This document shows, in pieces, positions 16,672 to 24,122 of a stretch of DNA of 37,727 bases. The notes beneath the pieces were generated by a model that was not told where the DNA came from, did no database searches, and saw only the letters and a list, made by a program, of their open reading frames with translations. The position numbers and the translations under genes were made by a program. Each line of letters opens with the position of its first letter. The first letter of the stretch is position 1. The stretch spans positions 1 to 37,727 of the forward strand of contig JAFWZP010000065.1 of NCBI GenBank assembly GCA_017522255.1. Direction: 5' to 3'. The DNA comes from Bacteroidales bacterium (GTDB lineage Bacteria; Bacteroidota; Bacteroidia; Bacteroidales; P3).

Positions 16672-16706
16672 TTTGCAGAACTTCAAAAACAGATATTGTA
16701 CCTTTG
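16672..16706 (+). promoter_or_regulatory. Predicted promoter with no obvious gene (orphan)
   Basis: TTTG (16672-16675) and TACCTTTG (16699-16706), a perfect -7 element, are 23 bp apart on the plus strand, divergent from the murB promoter. Downstream there are only repeats and no convincing gene before the porD promoter. It may drive an RNA or be the remnant of a lost gene. Confidence 0.4.
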
Positions 16707-16759
16707 TTTCAACACCTCTCCTACCCTTGCTTGCCCATAGTTTGATGGCTGCAATTTTG

Positions 16760-16842
16760 CATCGCGAGGAAAATTTCACTACATCGCGACGTTGCACGAA
16801 AAACATCGCGAGGAAAATTTCACAACGTCGGGAGGAAAAATC
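16760..16842 (-). repeat. Short interspersed repeat, TTTTCCTCRCGA family, locus 2
   Basis: Two identical 17-bp words, CATCGCGAGGAAAATTT, lie at 16760-16776 and 16804-16820, 44 bp apart. A third, diverged copy, CGTCGGGAGGAAAAATC, is at 16826-16842. These are the reverse complement of the words at 27-110 and 25690-25729. The spacer also carries CATCGCGA. Confidence 0.65.
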
Positions 16843-16867
16843 AACCGGTATTCAGAGCTATAAAAAA

Positions 16868-16947
16868 CATGGTATACCACCATCTGTTTTTCGATATATC
16901 ATCAACAAAATAATGATAGGGTATTGTAACGATGATGATATACCATA
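16868..16947. repeat. GATGRTATACCAT-family repeat, copy A
   Basis: ATGGTATACCACCATC (starting near 16869) and GATGATGATATACCAT followed by seven or more As (ending near 16945) frame a block that also contains AATGATAGGGTATTG. The same words occur in the block at 23230-23287. The outer parts can pair as an imperfect hairpin. Confidence 0.5.
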
Positions 16948-17040
16948 AAAAAAAGAGACCCTGACATTGCTTTTGGGGTGCATAAACATAGGCGAAAAAT
17001 AAAATTGAGATTTAGTCAAATAAAAATCTATTTTTGCCGT

Positions 17041-17074
17041 TTTGTTGAATATTGAAAAAAAAATCGTACATTTG
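17041..17074 (+). promoter_or_regulatory. Predicted promoter for porD and the aminotransferase
   Basis: TTTG at 17041-17044 and a perfect TACATTTG at 17067-17074 are separated by 22 bp. Transcription would start near 17081, about 29 nt before the porD ATG. Confidence 0.7.
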
Positions 17075-17109
17075 CACTGCAAATTAAATATGTTATTGAA
17101 CAAACTTTT

Positions 17110-18015
17110 ATGCAATATATAAAGAAGATACTTATAGTTATGTTATTGTCGGCTATGGCATTAGGTGTTTCGGCACAAGAGTTTCGTTGCAGCGTTACCA
17201 TCAATTCGCAGCAGATACAAACCACCGAAAAACAAATTTTCGAGACCATGAAACAGACTATCGAAGATTTTGTGAACAACCGAAAATGGACCACGCTGAC
17301 CTTCGAAGCCCACGAAAAAATGGACTGCAACATTGGTCTTATACTTAGCGAACGCACATCGTTGACCGAGTTTAAAGGGCAACTAAGCGTGCAGATACGC
17401 CGACCTGTGTTTAATTCCAACTATACCACAGGATTGTTTAACTACATAGAGTCGGACTTCCAATTCTCGTTCAACGAAAGTCAGCCATTGGAGTTTGACC
17501 TCAACTCGTTCACTTCCAATCTTTCGTCGGCGATATCATATTACTTATATGTGTTTTTAGGTATCACTTTCGACTCCTATGCCCTTATGGGAGGCGAAAA
17601 CTTTTACGAAGTGGCACGCACCATAGCCCAAACAGCCGAAAAGTCGGGTTTCAGAGGCTGGCGAAACACTGATGGGCAAAAAGCCAGATATTGGTTTATG
17701 GAAAACTACACTAACCCTACATACCAAGAACTAAGAAAGGCTAACTACTATTATCATCGCCTTGGGTTGGATATGATGACCAAAGACCAAAACGAAGCCC
17801 GAAAAAACATCATGGAAGCCCTACGCAGTGTGCAAAAGGTACACAAAATACGCACCAACCTATTGGCAACTCAAATATTCATCGACGTGAAGATACCCGA
17901 AATAGCCAACATCTTCGCACCTGCTTCCGATGCAGAAAAGAAAGAGATATACAATATAGTAAAAGAAATAAGTCCGATAAACCTAAACAAGATAAAAGAC
18001 TTTAACGGACGATAA
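17110..18015 (+). CDS. porD: Type IX secretion system-associated protein PorD (DUF4835 family)
   Basis: This 301-residue exported protein has a signal peptide (MQYIKKILIVMLLSAMALGVSAQ). The body has the DUF4835/PorD pattern: strand-rich EFRCSVTINSQQIQTTEKQIF, VNNRKWTTLTFEAHEKMDCNI, RRPVFNSNYTTGLFNYIE and FSFNESQPLEFD. These are followed by SAISYYLYVFLGITFDSYALMGG, the GFRGWRNTDGQKARYWFMEN segment and a helical C-terminal third. In known members the protein is tied to the type IX secretion system of Bacteroidetes. In many genomes the gene sits between coaBC and recN; here neither is present, and an aminotransferase follows after 30 bp. The length is normal. The family assignment rests on recognised motifs; the precise molecular role is not settled. 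Confidence 0.82.
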   Translation: MQYIKKILIVMLLSAMALGVSAQEFRCSVTINSQQIQTTEKQIFETMKQTIEDFVNNRKWTTLTFEAHEKMDCNIGLILSERTSLTEFKGQLSVQIRRPVFNSNYTTGLFNYIESDFQFSFNESQPLEFDLNSFTSNLSSAISYYLYVFLGITFDSYALMGGENFYEVARTIAQTAEKSGFRGWRNTDGQKARYWFMENYTNPTYQELRKANYYYHRLGLDMMTKDQNEARKNIMEALRSVQKVHKIRTNLLATQIFIDVKIPEIANIFAPASDAEKKEIYNIVKEISPINLNKIKDFNGR

Positions 18016-18045
18016 CATATAAAACAAATAAAAATACATAATATA

Positions 18046-19362
18046 ATGACACAAATACCAATTACGAAAGAGACTATCGACAGAATTGCCCAAAGCAACA
18101 AGATAGCCAACCCCGGAAAAGCATCTATCCGTGAGATGCGTAAAATGATACAAGACGTAGAAGCCGAAACCGGCATCCGTTTTGTGAAAATGGAAATGGG
18201 TATACCCGGATTGCCTGCCGCCAAAGTAGGCGTGGAAGCCGAAATAGAAGCACTACGCAACGGCGTAGCTTCCATTTATCCTGAAATATATGGTACTCAA
18301 GAAGTAAAAGAACAAATATCGTTGTTCGTAAAAAACTTTTTGGACATCGACGTACCCACCGACTGCTGTGTACCCACAGTAGGCTCGATGCAAGCCGGCT
18401 TTGCTTCGTTCCTTACACTTACACGCTACGATAAACAAAAAACAAAAGTATTGTTTATCGATCCCGGTTTCCCTGTACAAAAACAACAATGCCGTGTACT
18501 TGGTATCGACTACAAAACTTTCGACGTTTACGACTATCGTGGTGAAAAACTACGTGGCAAACTTGAAGAAATGCTGAAAGACGGCGACGTGGCTTGCATA
18601 ATATATTCGAGTCCCAACAACCCCGCTTGGTTCTGCTTTACCGACGAAGAATTGAAAATAATAGGCGACATGGCCAACAAATATGGCGTAATAGTACTCG
18701 AAGACCTTGCATACTTTGCCATGGACTTCCGCAAAGATTACTCGCAACCTGGTGTAGCTCCATTCCAACCCACAGTGGCAAAATATACCAACAACTATGT
18801 GCTTATGATTTCGGGTTCAAAATCGTTCAGCTATGCCGGACAACGTATAGCCATGATGGTTATCAGCCCCGAATTATTTGGCAAAGAATGCCCCGACTTA
18901 GCTCGCTATTACTCTCAAACACAATTAGGCCGAGCCATGATATTCGGCACACTATACTGCTTAAGCTCTGGCACAGCACACTCGGCACAATACGCTTTGG
19001 CTGCCATGCTTAAAGGTGCCAACGACGGTACATACAACTTTGTGAAAGACATTCACGAATATGGCGAAAAAGCTCATATCATGAAGAAAATGTTCTTAGA
19101 CAATGGTTTCTACATAGTATACGACCAAGACATGGGTGAACCTATCGGTGATGGTTTTTACTTCACGTTCTGCTATCCGGGATATACAGGTCTTGACCTT
19201 CTAAACGAACTTATCCGTTATGGTATCAGTGCTATATCATTGGACATCACAGGTAGTACACGACAAGGGATACGAGCCTGTGTGGCATTAGTAATGCGCG
19301 ACCAATTTCCCGATTTGGAAGCACGTCTGACTCAATTCCACAAAGACCATCCCTTAAAATAA
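18046..19362 (+). CDS. PLP-dependent aminotransferase, fold type I
   Basis: This 438-residue cytoplasmic enzyme is of the class I/II aminotransferase family. Visible landmarks are YPEIYGTQEVKEQI near residue 78, VPTVGSMQAGF near 109, SSPNNPAW (188-195), LEDLAYF (218-224) and the PLP lysine K259 in MISGSKSFSYAGQRIAMM. The C-terminal GSTRQGIRACVAL holds the substrate-carboxylate arginine region. Substrate cannot be told from sequence; an aspartate or aromatic-type aminotransferase role is possible. An N-terminal extension of about 45 residues precedes the core (RIAQSNKIANPGKASIREMRK) and looks characteristic of this Bacteroidetes subgroup. It lies 30 bp after porD, shares its promoter and ends at a strong terminator. 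Confidence 0.88.
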   Translation: MTQIPITKETIDRIAQSNKIANPGKASIREMRKMIQDVEAETGIRFVKMEMGIPGLPAAKVGVEAEIEALRNGVASIYPEIYGTQEVKEQISLFVKNFLDIDVPTDCCVPTVGSMQAGFASFLTLTRYDKQKTKVLFIDPGFPVQKQQCRVLGIDYKTFDVYDYRGEKLRGKLEEMLKDGDVACIIYSSPNNPAWFCFTDEELKIIGDMANKYGVIVLEDLAYFAMDFRKDYSQPGVAPFQPTVAKYTNNYVLMISGSKSFSYAGQRIAMMVISPELFGKECPDLARYYSQTQLGRAMIFGTLYCLSSGTAHSAQYALAAMLKGANDGTYNFVKDIHEYGEKAHIMKKMFLDNGFYIVYDQDMGEPIGDGFYFTFCYPGYTGLDLLNELIRYGISAISLDITGSTRQGIRACVALVMRDQFPDLEARLTQFHKDHPLK

Positions 19363-19384
19363 CACATAAGGATAAATATACAAC

Positions 19385-19419
19385 AAGAGAGGTGCCTGAC
19401 TGCACCTCTCTTTGTTTTT
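19385..19419 (+). terminator. Intrinsic terminator of the porD-aminotransferase operon
   Basis: AAGAGAGGTGC (19385-19395) and GCACCTCTCTT (19402-19412) form a perfect 11-bp stem with loop CTGACT, followed by TGTTTTT. Confidence 0.92.
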
Positions 19420-19456
19420 ATAATATAGGCGTTGTTATTAAAAAAGAAGAGGAAGA

Positions 19457-20608
19457 CTACAATGCCATGCGTAGTATCTGTTCTACTTTTTCGGGTGTAA
19501 CGGTTTTGTTTTCTCCCAAAACGGTTCCTCTCATTTTGAAGCGGGTTACTATCTTGGATATTATTTCTTCGTCCAGTCCGTATTCCGATAGTTTGGTTTT
19601 TACGCCCAGCGAGCGGAAAAATCCTTCGGTTCGATCTATTATGGCTTCTATCCTTTCATCGGCGCTACCTACTGTTATTCCCCATACTCTGGCACCATAC
19701 TGCAATATCTTGTCGCGTTTTTCGTCTTTCATCACACGTAGCAGTTGCGGAAACACTATCGCAAGAGTATAACCATGAGTTATTTCGGCAAAAGCCGTTA
19801 TCTCGTGGCCTATCATGTGTGTAGACCAATCTTGGGGTACTCCCATAGCTATAAAGTCGTTCAATGCCATGGTGGCAGTAAGCATATAGTTAGCCATGGT
19901 GTCGTAGTCGGGACGTATATCCATTGCACGCGGAGCAGTTTCTATCACGGTTTGCAAAATACCTTCAGCCCAGCGGTCCATAAGTTTGGCATCAACAGGG
20001 AAAGTAAGATATTGCTCCATGGTATGTATAAATGTATCTATAAGCCCTGCAGCTATCTGTCCCTTTGGCAAAGAAAAGGTTACTTCGGGGTCGAGTATCG
20101 AAAACTTAGGATAGTTGAACGGAGTAGAAAGCACTAGTTTTTCCATCGTCGACTTACGCGAAATAACGGCACCGCAGTTCATCTCCGATCCTGTAGCGGG
20201 CAGGGTTATCACCGTAGCCAACGGCACTGTGGTCTGCACCCGTATGTGTTTGCTCACCAAGTCCCACGGCTCGCCATCGTAAGGTATGGCGGCTGCTATA
20301 AACTTGCTACCGTCCACCACCGAGCCACCGCCCACGGCAAGTATAAAGTCTATATTCTTTTGTCGACCAAGAATTACCGCCTGCATAAGTGTTTCGTATT
20401 TCGGGTTTGGTTCTATGCCCCAAAATTCTTCGGTATGATGATTGGCAAGGGCTTGTTTTACTTGGTCGTAAACGCCATTGTTGCGTACACTACCACCGCC
20501 AAAGGTGATAAGTATGCGTTTGTCATGAGGTATCTCTTTGGTCAATTCGGCTATCATGCCTTTGCCAAATATTATCTTGGTCGGGTTTTGAAATTTAAAA
20601 TTATACAT
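19457..20608 (-). CDS. yqhD: Iron-containing alcohol dehydrogenase, YqhD-like
   Basis: This 383-residue group III alcohol dehydrogenase closely follows E. coli YqhD in length and motif order. YqhD is an NADPH-dependent reductase of short-chain and lipid-derived aldehydes. The cofactor motif is TFGGGSVRNNG (35-45), followed by GIEPNPKYETL, AVGGGSVVDGSKFIAAA (91-107) and TLPATGSEMNCGAVISRK. Metal ligands correspond to D191, H195, H264 and H278 (LIDTFIHTMEQY, WSTHMIGHE and EITHGYTLAIV). Length is normal and no ligand is missing. It converges on the aminotransferase operon and stands alone. No YqhC-type regulator is visible. A role in aldehyde detoxification or fermentative alcohol formation is inferred from the family. 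Confidence 0.93.
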   Translation of the reverse strand: MYNFKFQNPTKIIFGKGMIAELTKEIPHDKRILITFGGGSVRNNGVYDQVKQALANHHTEEFWGIEPNPKYETLMQAVILGRQKNIDFILAVGGGSVVDGSKFIAAAIPYDGEPWDLVSKHIRVQTTVPLATVITLPATGSEMNCGAVISRKSTMEKLVLSTPFNYPKFSILDPEVTFSLPKGQIAAGLIDTFIHTMEQYLTFPVDAKLMDRWAEGILQTVIETAPRAMDIRPDYDTMANYMLTATMALNDFIAMGVPQDWSTHMIGHEITAFAEITHGYTLAIVFPQLLRVMKDEKRDKILQYGARVWGITVGSADERIEAIIDRTEGFFRSLGVKTKLSEYGLDEEIISKIVTRFKMRGTVLGENKTVTPEKVEQILRMAL

Positions 20609-20684
20609 ATTCTATTCTGTTTTTGTGTTTATCTGTAATATGTTTGTACAACGAATTATATGGTAAATTGGTTTTAGGCTAATT

Positions 20685-20727
20685 AAAAAAAAGTATCAAC
20701 AACATAAGTGGGTTGTCAATACTTTTT
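20685..20727 (-). terminator. Intrinsic terminator after the EF-hand-like membrane protein
   Basis: AAAAAGTAT and ATACTTTTT form the outer stem, and ACAAC/GTTGT the inner stem across a two-base internal loop, with an 8-nt loop at 20704-20711. On the minus strand the stem runs into a T8 tract. The stem is A/T-rich and could also work in the plus direction. Confidence 0.8.
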
Positions 20728-20740
20728 GATATCTGATTTT

Positions 20741-23023
20741 CTATTGTCCTATTGCGGTAGAGTCTACTGTTTCCTGTTTAGCGGCAACCGCTATTTCTTC
20801 TTCTACCGCCACTTCGGTTTTTTCCTTATTGAACCAAGGCAACGGCGATTGCAACTTAGGACCTATAAAAGCAAAGATATTGAGTAACCAAAGCACAGCC
20901 ATCACCACTAAGAACGATGCTATTGAATAAGTCCATCTTTGCCATTTGGGCAATCCCTTCTTGGCGTATGGGTCTTTTAGTTTTATTTTAGGATATTTGG
21001 CTATATCGGTAAGAGTTTCGCCAAACGGAATACTTATCTTCGACATTGCATTTACAGCCCAACCATTGGCGTTGAGAAGCGGAGCGATGTTTCGGCGACG
21101 TAGTTTGAGCCAAGCCATCACCATAGCCGGACCCGACACTACCATTATGATACCTGCAAATAGCATAATCACCTGCCACCATTTAAGTGCAAACAAACCC
21201 TTGAATATACTTGTAAGAGCAGTGCCTATCATGCCCACAGCCATACCCAAAGCAGCAAATATACCGGCAAACTTGGCTATATCAAAAGGAGGAGCTGCGG
21301 GAGTGGCTTGAGTAGCAGGAGCGGCACCGGCAGCCGGCGGGGTTTCCAATGTTTTGGCTTTGGCCGACACATTGTCAAGTTCGGCAGTCATCTTGCTCAT
21401 CATTTTGGCATCTTTGTCGGCAGCACTCTTATTGATAAGATTTTCTACTGCAGTAGCCATACGGCGGTATGGCGACCAAAACGACTGCGAAATATTTATA
21501 GGATTATCAATAATCTTGGTGATAACGGCGTCCCATTCCAAGCCGCTGTTGTCGTAGAATATACCATTTTTACCTACAGACAACTCGCCAATATCGCCCA
21601 CTGTAACAGTGGCCACTATCTGCATCTTACCAGGTTTACTTTTGGTGGTACAGTCGCAGTAAAGCAAATACATACCGCTAGCACCGGCAGACGCACTATG
21701 CTTGGCTGCATCGTCTACTCGCATACAAAAATGGCATTCGCGTTGATCTATAATAAGCTTACCACATTGGAATATAGCTTTGGTTTCCTTGCTCTTGTCG
21801 TAAAAGTCGTGAAGGGTAACAAAGTTCTTTACCAAGCGATAAAAATCGCGGAAGATATAAAGGAAACGATCCACCATTTCGATGTTTTCGCTTTCTTCTT
21901 TCACCGCCAAATCTTGAGCCACCAAATCCAAAAGGGCAGCCTTATTGTTTTGTTCTATAAACGATTTTATGCTATCTATTCCCAAACTTTCCACTGAAGC
22001 ACCTGCCTTGGCAGCTTTCCAAGCAGTATATTCGGCCAACTTGGCAGCTATAGCGTCCCATGCCTCTTCGGTAATGGTATTTCCCTCTACGGCTATTGTT
22101 TTTATGGTTTGAAAATATTTATCCCATGCAGGGTTGATAGGAGCGTTGATGTCTATCTCGGCTTTACCAGAAATATGAGTAAGCGGATAAGCAGCTATAT
22201 CGGCACTCTTGGCGGCAAGATTTTCGGCACTTATAGCCTCTATACTCGATGTTTGAATATCCAAAGCAGCAGTGCTATTTGGCGAAAAAGCAGCCAATTT
22301 AGAGCGCATAAAGAAATCTCTCACCTTTTGATCTAAGGCATTATAAGCCTCTATAACAGCATCGGTTTTGTCGGCATAAGGCATCTGAGGCATAGCATTG
22401 TACCAAGCACTGTATTCAGCTAAGGCAGCATAAAACGCTTCTACTTGGTCGGCACCCACACCTTGTTCGCCACTACGATCGGTGGCACTGCCTATGGTGG
22501 CAACTATGGCGGCTATGGTAGCCTTCAAAGCATCGTCGTCGGCAGTGGCAGCAGTTATTATACCATCACCATTAAAGCGTGTTTTGGCAAATATCGCCGT
22601 TATATCAGCTGTGTCAGCAAGACTGATAACAGTTCCTTCTTTGCCAAGATTTTGCAATATCTGTTTAGCCGAGTTGTATAGTTTTTGACCGACCTCGGTA
22701 GATGAATCTATACTATTAATATCTATATTGTCGCTACTTTTTAGCAACAAATCTTTATCTTTTAAAATTCCCGTTATCCACTGCGACACTTCCACTACAT
22801 CGTTTACACGAATTTTGCCATCGCCATCACAGTCCATATATTTCAAACTTTTGTCGGAAATCTCCAACTCTGTGGTGGGGCACGAAAGCACAGTCCACAT
22901 CTTAGGATCTAGTTCGGCTAAATGAGCCAAGTCTTCACCCGAACTAATCGACACTCTAAAGGAGCCACCAATATTCACGAACTCCCATTTATACTTTTTG
23001 TTCAATAAATTTAATATTGCCAT
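20741..23023 (-). CDS. Large protein with EF-hand-like loop and C-terminal membrane anchor
   Basis: This 760-residue protein is of unknown function. It has no N-terminal signal peptide (MAILNLLNKKYKWEFVNIGG). Residues 64-75 (DCDGDGKIRVND) fit the 12-position EF-hand calcium loop, and a degenerate second one (RFNGDGII) is near 149-156. Residues 160-400 are Ala-rich and helical. A conserved-looking central block around 440-550 has a cysteine set (FQCGKL, ECHFC, YCDC) and IFYDNSGLEWDAVITKIIDNP. A Pro/Ala linker (TPPAAGAAPATQATPAAPP) leads to two closely spaced helices (about 590-640), then a third near 699-720 and an acidic tail. The bulk is probably cytoplasmic. It is a single-gene unit with its own promoter and terminator. 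I recall similar EF-hand-annotated proteins in Bacteroidales but no assigned function. Confidence 0.75.
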   Translation of the reverse strand: MAILNLLNKKYKWEFVNIGGSFRVSISSGEDLAHLAELDPKMWTVLSCPTTELEISDKSLKYMDCDGDGKIRVNDVVEVSQWITGILKDKDLLLKSSDNIDINSIDSSTEVGQKLYNSAKQILQNLGKEGTVISLADTADITAIFAKTRFNGDGIITAATADDDALKATIAAIVATIGSATDRSGEQGVGADQVEAFYAALAEYSAWYNAMPQMPYADKTDAVIEAYNALDQKVRDFFMRSKLAAFSPNSTAALDIQTSSIEAISAENLAAKSADIAAYPLTHISGKAEIDINAPINPAWDKYFQTIKTIAVEGNTITEEAWDAIAAKLAEYTAWKAAKAGASVESLGIDSIKSFIEQNNKAALLDLVAQDLAVKEESENIEMVDRFLYIFRDFYRLVKNFVTLHDFYDKSKETKAIFQCGKLIIDQRECHFCMRVDDAAKHSASAGASGMYLLYCDCTTKSKPGKMQIVATVTVGDIGELSVGKNGIFYDNSGLEWDAVITKIIDNPINISQSFWSPYRRMATAVENLINKSAADKDAKMMSKMTAELDNVSAKAKTLETPPAAGAAPATQATPAAPPFDIAKFAGIFAALGMAVGMIGTALTSIFKGLFALKWWQVIMLFAGIIMVVSGPAMVMAWLKLRRRNIAPLLNANGWAVNAMSKISIPFGETLTDIAKYPKIKLKDPYAKKGLPKWQRWTYSIASFLVVMAVLWLLNIFAFIGPKLQSPLPWFNKEKTEVAVEEEIAVAAKQETVDSTAIGQ

Positions 23024-23149
23024 AATATATACTATTTATACATGTATCGGCCATTCAAAGCCTTTATTTGAATAAAAAGAAAACATCGATATTTGATTTA
23101 AACCTACCAATCAAACACTTATCAGCAAAAACCAATATTATATCCTTTG

Positions 23150-23178
23150 CAAAGATACTAAATATTTTTTAATTGAAA
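23150..23178 (-). promoter_or_regulatory. Predicted promoter for the EF-hand-like protein gene
   Basis: On the minus strand a perfect TATCTTTG (23157-23150) follows TTTC (23178-23175) by 17 bp. The start would be near 23143, giving a leader of about 120 nt before the ATG at 23023. Confidence 0.6.
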
Positions 23179-23229
23179 GAAAAGTAATTTTATTAAGGTT
23201 ATTTTATCATATACCACTCCCAAAATTGA

Positions 23230-23287
23230 CAATAGGGTATCAATGCCGTGATGGTATACCATCAAGACAATGATGATATACCATTAA
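23230..23287. repeat. GATGRTATACCAT-family repeat, copy B
   Basis: CAATAGGGTATCAATG is followed by the 16-bp perfect palindrome TGATGGTATACCATCA (23249-23264), and then CAATGATGATATACCATTAA. The two ATACCAT words are 21 bp apart. The block shares its words with 16868-16947. The surrounding 380 bp between the divergent genes hold nothing else apart from the promoter at 23150. Confidence 0.55.
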
Positions 23288-23403
23288 AAATGGGTGGATA
23301 AATCATCAAAAAGAAATATTTTTAAATAATATTGCCATCGAAATAGACTAAAATACGACTATCTGCGTTATAAAGGCTGTATTCAAAAAAACGAAGTTAT
23401 ACA

Positions 23404-24120
23404 TTGAAACATACTGCCAAGATATTAATATTTGCCGTTCTTGTGTTCTCGAATAGCTTTTTATCTGCTCAAATTCAGAACATATCAACCTTCGACAAAA
23501 ATAGGTTGCACTATGGTATTGCCGTAGGCTACATACAATCGAAATTTATGGTAGAATACACCACTGATGCTGCCATACGCGAAAACATACAAGGGGTAAC
23601 GTCATATTACTTGCCGGGCTTTCATCTATCAATAATTGGCGACCTACGTGTCAATGACTACCTAAACATACGCCTTTTGCCCGGCATAACATTTATAGAC
23701 CGCGACATCAATTATTCTTTGTCAGAACAATACCTTGCTACATCACACCTATTGGACGAACGCAGAACAGTGGAATCGGTGTATGGCGATCTTCCATTAG
23801 ATATTAAAATACGCTCGGTTCGTTGGAAAAATTTCCGCCCATACCTTATAACAGGTGGCAAAGTGGGCTTTGACTTTGCTTCTCTAAAGAATAATAAAAA
23901 TAAGAACAACGAGTCTATCATACGCCTTGCACCGGTAGATGTAAGCTATACTGCCGGAGTTGGTTTCGATTTTTATTTTACCTACTTTAAATTTGCAATA
24001 GAATTGAAGATGGGCTTCGGATTGCTCGATCTCAAAGTTCCCGACGACACTTATTATACACAGTCTATCGAAAGTATAAAATCCAGAACATTCACCCTAA
24101 GCATCACTGTTGAAGGATAG
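23404..24120 (+). CDS. porT: Type IX secretion system outer-membrane protein PorT
   Basis: This 238-residue beta-barrel protein has a signal peptide (MKHTAKILIFAVLVFSNSFLSAQ). It follows the PorT/SprT pattern: LHYGIAVGYIQSKFMV at the start, PGFHLSIIGDLRVNDYLNIRLLPGITF, VYGDLPLDIKIRSVRWKNFRPYLITGG, and the end PVDVSYTAGVGFDFYFTYFKFAIE. PorT is required for type IX secretion and gliding in characterised Bacteroidetes. The start codon is TTG at 23404. An in-frame stop lies at 23371 and there is no ATG before residue 42, so only TTG keeps the signal peptide. The stop is 2 bp before the ATG of the next gene, so the two are co-transcribed. No perfect promoter is seen upstream. Confidence 0.85.
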   Translation: MKHTAKILIFAVLVFSNSFLSAQIQNISTFDKNRLHYGIAVGYIQSKFMVEYTTDAAIRENIQGVTSYYLPGFHLSIIGDLRVNDYLNIRLLPGITFIDRDINYSLSEQYLATSHLLDERRTVESVYGDLPLDIKIRSVRWKNFRPYLITGGKVGFDFASLKNNKNKNNESIIRLAPVDVSYTAGVGFDFYFTYFKFAIELKMGFGLLDLKVPDDTYYTQSIESIKSRTFTLSITVEG

Positions 24121-24122
24121 TT

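Noticed and set aside
16622-16948. 108-codon plus-strand frame
   Set aside because: Its coding sequence runs straight through two repeat families and across an internal promoter-like element; no domain or start signal is seen.
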